Source: Streptomyces sp. NBC_00708
GTDB lineage: Bacteria > Actinomycetota > Actinomycetes > Streptomycetales > Streptomycetaceae
Assembly: GCA_036226585.1 (NCBI GenBank)
Contig: CP108997.1
Location: 1,984,001 to 2,048,000, forward strand
Reading direction: 5' to 3'
Length of the DNA stretch: 64,000 bases
Shown here: positions 60,026 through 64,000 of the stretch, one piece after another
Layout of the letters: every line of letters begins with the position of its first letter
Position numbering within the stretch: the stretch's first letter is position 1
Made by a program: the position numbers and the translations under genes
Notes under the pieces: generated by a model
What the model was told of the DNA's origin: nothing
Databases searched by the model: none
Seen by the model: the letters and a program-made list of their open reading frames with translations, nothing else

Positions 60026-61429
60026 GTGACGGCGACACACGCGCAGCCGCAGGCGGGAGTCGTCGGAGCGGACCGGGAGCGGAGTCGGCGTCGTACGGTC
60101 GGGTGGGGCCTGCGTGACGTGTGCCTGCTCGCCCTCGCGCCCCTGCCCCTTCTCGTCGCCGCCCTCCCTCTCGCCGTCACCGGCGGTGGGACGCGGCGGT
60201 GGTTCGGGGGGCGTGGCGAGAGCCAGCGGGCCGAGGCGCAGGCGGCGAAGGACGCGGCCGCCGAGGCGTTCTACGAGCTGGACACCGCCCAGCGCGACCT
60301 CAAGATCTCCATCGAGACGATCACCGCGGTCGACAGTTCGCCGGCCGCCCGCAAGGCCGTCGACGACTTCGCGGCACTGGGCCGGCGCATCGACGAGGCG
60401 AGCCACGCGTACATCACGGCTGTGGACGCCCACGACCTCGACCGGGACGATCTCGAACCGTCCGTCGCCTCCCGGGCGCGGGCCGAGCTGACCTCGGCGA
60501 AGGAGCAGCTGGTACGCGTCAAGGGGGACCTCGACCGGTTCGGCGCCGGGCTCGGGCCGCTGCTCGGGAGCGCCGAGACGCAGCTCGCCCGGCTCGCGCC
60601 CGCGGTGGAGCGGGCGCGACAGGCGCTCCTCGCCGCGAGCAACGCTCTCGATTCGGTGCGGGCGTCCGGGCTGCGGGCCGACGAGCTCGCGTCCCGGCTC
60701 GCCGCCCTCGCCCCCGAGCTGACCAAGCTGAACCAGGGCGCCGGGCGCCACGGCGTGACCGAGACCCTTCAGCGCGCCGACCGGGTGCTGCGTGACGCGG
60801 AGGCCGTGCGGGCCGAGGCGGAGAAGCTGCCGGAGCGCGCCGCGGAGATCGACCGCCGGCTGGTGACCCTGCGCACCCGTGCGCAGGCCCTGACGACCCG
60901 GGCCTCGTCGGTCGAGCCCGTGCTCAGCGAGTTGCGGCGGCGGTTCTCCGCGGCCTGCTGGCAGGACCTCCAGCCGGTTCCGGAGCAGGCGGCGGTCAAT
61001 GTGCGCCAGGCCGAGGAGAAGCTGAAGGAGGCTGCCCGCGCCCGCGAGGAACAGCGCTGGGCCGACGCGACCTCCCGGCTGAGCACCGTGCGCGCGCTGC
61101 TCAACGCGACGGACGAGGCGGTGTCCGCCGCCGGTGACCGGTTGCGGCGGCTCGACGAGGTGGCGAAGGACCCGCAGCAGGAGATCCAGCGCACCCGGTT
61201 CGCCATCCGCGACGCCCAGCGGCTGGCCATGGCCGGGCGCCACACCCCCGAGCCGCGTCACGCCCGTCCGCTGGACGACGCGGTGGCCCGCCTCGACCAG
61301 GCGATCACGGCGCTGGAGAACCGCCACCCCGACTACTGGCACTTCCTCACCGTGACGGAGGGCCTGCGGCAGATCGCCGCGGACGTCGTCGCCGACATCC
61401 GTGAGGAACGGGGCGCGGGCAGCCACTGA
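60026..61429 (+). CDS. Membrane-anchored coiled-coil protein, hypothetical
   Basis: The product has 467 residues from GTG 60026, with GGGAGAGG upstream; the frame continues 15 codons earlier. After an arginine-rich N-terminus comes one hydrophobic segment (VCLLALAPLPLLVAALPLAV, about 32-51). Then a very long alpha-helical region follows with heptad-like Ala/Leu/Arg/Glu patterns to the C-terminus (about 75-450). Domain layout resembles EzrA-like or other septum-associated coiled-coil proteins, but there is no specific match I can name. Confidence 0.72.
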   Translation: MTATHAQPQAGVVGADRERSRRRTVGWGLRDVCLLALAPLPLLVAALPLAVTGGGTRRWFGGRGESQRAEAQAAKDAAAEAFYELDTAQRDLKISIETITAVDSSPAARKAVDDFAALGRRIDEASHAYITAVDAHDLDRDDLEPSVASRARAELTSAKEQLVRVKGDLDRFGAGLGPLLGSAETQLARLAPAVERARQALLAASNALDSVRASGLRADELASRLAALAPELTKLNQGAGRHGVTETLQRADRVLRDAEAVRAEAEKLPERAAEIDRRLVTLRTRAQALTTRASSVEPVLSELRRRFSAACWQDLQPVPEQAAVNVRQAEEKLKEAARAREEQRWADATSRLSTVRALLNATDEAVSAAGDRLRRLDEVAKDPQQEIQRTRFAIRDAQRLAMAGRHTPEPRHARPLDDAVARLDQAITALENRHPDYWHFLTVTEGLRQIAADVVADIREERGAGSH

Positions 61430-61664
61430 CGCCTTGCGGCGTCGGCGTGCGGTGGGGCGGGCGCCGCGCGGCGCTCGCGCCACGGACCCGCGGGACGCGA
61501 GGGCCCCTCGCGCGGCCCCCGCACCACGGCCGCCCTGTCGGTACGCCCGGTCGGCGGGCGCTCCGTACGCCGACGCACGCAGGCCCCCTACGCCCGACGT
61601 ACGCGCACCCCGTCGCCGCAGTCGCCCAGCAGACTCCCCCGCCCCCGCCCGCTAACCTGGCGCC

Positions 61665-61880
61665 ATGCCTCGTTACGAATACCGCTGCCGCACCTGCGGA
61701 GACACCTTCGAGCTCAGCCGGCCCATGGCCGAGTCCTCGGCGCCCGCCTCCTGCCCCTCGGGGCACGAGGACACCGTGAAGCTGCTCTCCGCCGTCGCCG
61801 TCGGCGGCTCGGCCGGTTCCGCGCCCGCGCCTTCCGCCGGTGGCGGGGGCGGCTGCTGCGGCGGAGGCTGCTGCGGCTGA
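61665..61880 (+). CDS. FmdB-type zinc-ribbon protein
   Basis: The product has 71 residues. MPRYEYRCRTCGDTFELSRPM is the FmdB/CxxC_CxxC_SSSS opening, with CRTC and CPSGH giving the zinc site (Cys8, Cys11, Cys30, His33). The usual serine-rich tail is replaced by a Gly/Cys-rich end with two CCG clusters. FmdB proteins are small putative regulators. The 61430-61664 gap upstream holds no gene I can support. Confidence 0.88.
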   Translation: MPRYEYRCRTCGDTFELSRPMAESSAPASCPSGHEDTVKLLSAVAVGGSAGSAPAPSAGGGGGCCGGGCCG

Positions 61881-61988
61881 CCCCGGGGCACCCCGGACCA
61901 CGGCAGCGCCCCGGGCCCGGCGGCACTTCACCGCCGGCCGGCCCCCGGGGCGACCCGCGCCACCGGGCACCCCGCCGCCACCGGGCGG

Positions 61989-62648
61989 CTACCGCTTGCG
62001 CGACAGTGTCAGTCCGTCCGACACCGTCAGCAGCACGCTGTCCATGCGCGCGTCGGCCGACACATGGTCGTTGAACTCCTGGATGGCCTTCGCCGCGCCC
62101 GTCGCACCGGGGTCGGTCACGCGGCCGTTGAACAGCACGTTGTCCGTGGTGATGACCCCGCCCGGACGCATCCTGGGCACCAGCTCCTCCCAGTACGCGA
62201 TGTAGCCGTCCTTGTCCGCGTCCAGGTAGGCGAAGTCGATGTGGGGTTCCTCCGGCATCGCGCGCAGGGTGTCCAGCGCGGGGGCGATGCGCAGCTCGAT
62301 GCGGTCGGCGACGCCCGCCTTCTGCCAGGCCTCGCGGCCGTACGCCGTCCACTCCTCCGAGATGTCGCAGGCGATGAGCCGTCCGTCCTCGGGCAGGGCC
62401 TGGGCCATCGCCAGGGCGGAGAAGCCGGTGAAGGTGCCGACCTCGACGATGTGCCGGGCGCCGGTCAGCCGGACGAGGAAGGCGAGCAACGGGCCCTGTT
62501 CCTCGGCGGACTGCATGCCCGCGTGCTCGGGCAGCCGGGCGTAGGTGGTCTCGACGAGGTCGCGCTGCACGGCGTCCAGTGGCGGGTTGTGCGCCAGCAT
62601 GTACGCGTACAGCTCATCGGTGATCCTGGTGGAGTTTCCCTTGGTCAT
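61989..62648 (-). CDS. O-methyltransferase (CCoAOMT family)
   Basis: The product has 219 residues. VEVGTFTGFSALAMAQALP (about 68-86) is SAM motif I of the caffeoyl-CoA O-methyltransferase family. ISEEWTAYGREAWQKAG and IDFAYLDADKDGY (about 138-150) give the acidic and metal-binding residues, and PGGVITTDNVLFNGRV closes the site. It uses a divalent metal to methylate catechol-like hydroxyls. Such genes are common in Streptomyces primary chromosome regions. Confidence 0.88.
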   Translation of the reverse strand: MTKGNSTRITDELYAYMLAHNPPLDAVQRDLVETTYARLPEHAGMQSAEEQGPLLAFLVRLTGARHIVEVGTFTGFSALAMAQALPEDGRLIACDISEEWTAYGREAWQKAGVADRIELRIAPALDTLRAMPEEPHIDFAYLDADKDGYIAYWEELVPRMRPGGVITTDNVLFNGRVTDPGATGAAKAIQEFNDHVSADARMDSVLLTVSDGLTLSRKR

Positions 62649-62676
62649 CGCACAACTCTACGGTCGCCCAAGCGAT

Positions 62677-63504
62677 TTACCGGGCTTCCGACGCCCGCAG
62701 GAAGCGGCGCAGGATCTCCTCGCCCGCGGCCACGCCCCGCTCGGGGGTGGCCTCGACATGCGCGGCGTTCCAGCCGGCGTCGGCGAGTTCGCCGTGGCCG
62801 GGGCGCCAGCCGCGGTCGGCGGCGAGCAGGAGGTCGGCGTCCAGGAGCGAGTCGCCGGCGGCGAGGGTGTGGGTGGCGCCGGTGCGGCGGGCGACCTCGC
62901 GCATGGCGGCGCTCTTGGTGAGCGGGCGCGGTACGGCGTAGATCTTGCGGCCCTGGAGGGACACGGTCCAGCCGCGCGGCTCCGCCCAGGCGGCGAGCTC
63001 CTTGGTCCACTCCGGCGGCAGTTCGGCGCGGTCGACGACGAGATAGGCGAACAGGTCCTCGGCGACACGCTCCTTGAGGAGCCACGCGGGGTCGGAGGTA
63101 GCGGCGAGATGGGCGCGGACCTCGGCGAGCGGGGCGCACTCGTCGGTCAGCCGGCGGGCCACGGTCCGCTGCCAGTCCCGGTCGGACTCGCCGTTCACCA
63201 GGATGTGGCCCCCGTTGGCGCAGATCGCGAACTCGGCCGGGCCACCGGGGAGCCGGATGCGCTGGTACTGCTTCCGGGTGCGCGTGGTGGTGGGGACGAA
63301 GACCGTGGACGCGGCGCCGGTCAGGTCGGTGAGCAGACCGGCGGCGGTCTCGGTGACGTACGAGAGGGGCTTGTGCTTGTAGACCTCGACGCACAGCAGC
63401 CGGGGTGCCTGTGCGTCCTCCATGGTGAGCTGGAGCGCGGCGGCCGAGTAGATCAGGGTGCGGTCGAGGTCGCTGGCGACGAGGGTGACCGGGGAGGGCG
63501 TCAC
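62677..63504 (-). CDS. HAD family hydrolase of the Ter-associated type
   Basis: The product has 275 residues from GTG 63504, which overlaps the stop of the next upstream gene by 4 bases. Motif I SDLDRTLIYS (about 10-19) has the two aspartates. A C2-type cap follows, then KSAAMREVARRTG and AGDSLLDADLLLAAD (about 230-245) as motif IV. The order and overlap with the StiP-like gene match the conserved Ter biosynthetic module, in which this HAD is a sugar-phosphate or nucleotide phosphatase. Confidence 0.82.
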   Translation of the reverse strand: MTPSPVTLVASDLDRTLIYSAAALQLTMEDAQAPRLLCVEVYKHKPLSYVTETAAGLLTDLTGAASTVFVPTTTRTRKQYQRIRLPGGPAEFAICANGGHILVNGESDRDWQRTVARRLTDECAPLAEVRAHLAATSDPAWLLKERVAEDLFAYLVVDRAELPPEWTKELAAWAEPRGWTVSLQGRKIYAVPRPLTKSAAMREVARRTGATHTLAAGDSLLDADLLLAADRGWRPGHGELADAGWNAAHVEATPERGVAAGEEILRRFLRASEAR

Positions 63505-64000
63505 GCGGACTCCACCGCCTTGCCGTCGGCGCCGGTGGCCCCTCGGGTGTACTGGGGGTGGATGAGCCCGACGCAGGTGTACGGGAGTGAGTCGACCTCC
63601 TCGACCGGTACGCCGCGCTGCTCGGCCAGCAGCCTGATGTGGTCCAGGTCGGGGCCCGCGCCGCGCCGGGCGAGGATCTTCCACGGGACGCGGCGCAGCA
63701 GGACCCGGGTGGTCTCGCCGACACCCGGCTTCACGAGGTTGACGTCATGGATGCCGTACTCCTCGCTGATGCGCTCCACGGCGGCCCAGCCCTCCCAGGT
63801 GGGGGCCCGGTCGGCGGTGAGCAGCTCCCGCACCTCGGCGTCCACGGCGTCCGCGACCTCGTCGAAGCGCTCGGCGACCGTGTCGAGGAAGAGGCCGGAG
63901 ACATCGGATCCGGCGAGCTCGCGGTAGAACTTCGCGCCGTGGAAGTCGTGCGGCCCGACCAGGTCGGCGCGCAGGACCGTACGGGAAATGAGCCCGGAGA
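63501..64000 (-). CDS. StiP-like cysteine protease family protein, C-terminal part (cut by window)
   Basis: The frame is open to the right edge, so only the last 165 residues are visible. DFHGAKFYRELAGSDVSGLFLDTVA and the PELOTA-like VNLVKPGVGETTRVLLRRVPWKIL segment (about 100-123 of the fragment), ending LPYTCVGLIHPQYTRG, match the C-terminus of StiP family proteins linked to tellurite/Ter stress clusters. The 4-base overlap with the HAD gene shows co-transcription. The N-terminal peptidase domain lies beyond the window. Confidence 0.62.
   Translation of the reverse strand, partial: SGLISRTVLRADLVGPHDFHGAKFYRELAGSDVSGLFLDTVAERFDEVADAVDAEVRELLTADRAPTWEGWAAVERISEEYGIHDVNLVKPGVGETTRVLLRRVPWKILARRGAGPDLDHIRLLAEQRGVPVEEVDSLPYTCVGLIHPQYTRGATGADGKAVESA

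Overview
The window is high-GC actinobacterial chromosome, almost certainly Streptomyces. GC is extreme in third codon positions, GTG and occasional TTG starts are common, and many genes overlap by 4 bases (GTGA/ATGA). Family content also fits: a KstR-type TetR, PucR/GAF regulator, MDMPI-fold enzyme, DUF2277, DUF6879/XRE pairs and a StiP/HAD stress module. No rRNA, CRISPR array or intact insertion sequence was seen. One tRNA gene is present, tRNA-Val(TAC) at 58890-58964.

Layout. 0-6.7 kb: 3' part of an M20 peptidase, a methyltransferase, a cell-wall amidase lipoprotein, a DUF5336-like membrane protein, a PHP-domain protein, an MDMPI-family protein and small envelope proteins. 6.7-10 kb: a minus-strand glycosyltransferase / methyltransferase / alpha-barrel protein operon, divergent from a KstR-like TetR gene; a perfect KstR-consensus operator lies between them. 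10.9-16.6 kb: a tightly overlapped branched-chain-amino-acid-type ABC importer ending in an alpha/beta hydrolase. 16.6-21 kb: a secreted PHB-depolymerase-family esterase divergent from 3-hydroxybutyrate dehydrogenase and a GAF/PucR regulator, which together look like a polyhydroxybutyrate scavenging module. 21-24.5 kb: a teichoic-acid-type glycosyltransferase/glycerophosphotransferase, a DUF3291 protein and a cysteine-containing HTH regulator. 24.5-30.7 kb: a 28-bp inverted repeat, a cobalamin riboswitch and a five-gene operon. The operon encodes a cell-surface protein with an intrinsic-factor-like alpha/alpha barrel, a second surface protein and a complete ECF importer, so it is a vitamin B12 capture-and-uptake locus. 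30.8-50.4 kb: mostly conserved core genes. These include a lytic transglycosylase-like protein behind a possible c-di-AMP leader, an AEC transporter, a GT87-PAP2 fusion, a DUF2330 protein, an MFS pump fused to a MarR-like domain, a secreted HNH nuclease whose Shine-Dalgarno can be base-paired away, DoxX, DedA, MFS/LysR and PadR pairs, and a methyltransferase.

The 50.6-58.9 kb stretch is accessory. At 50.65-51.05 kb two back-to-back gene remnants meet, as if a deletion removed a divergent promoter together with both 5' ends. From 52.8 kb codon use is more relaxed and the genes are mostly small hypotheticals, with an XRE/DUF6879 regulatory set and three overlapping cysteine-containing mini-genes. 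At 57582-58934 a 43-bp direct repeat of the 3' half of tRNA-Val flanks 1.3 kb containing integrase remnants, paired arm-like repeats and a HAD phosphatase gene: a relic integrative element.

58.9-64 kb returns to core genes: a DUF4097 lipoprotein, a coiled-coil membrane protein, an FmdB zinc ribbon, an O-methyltransferase, and the edge of a Ter-type stress cluster (HAD hydrolase and a StiP-like protein cut by the window end).
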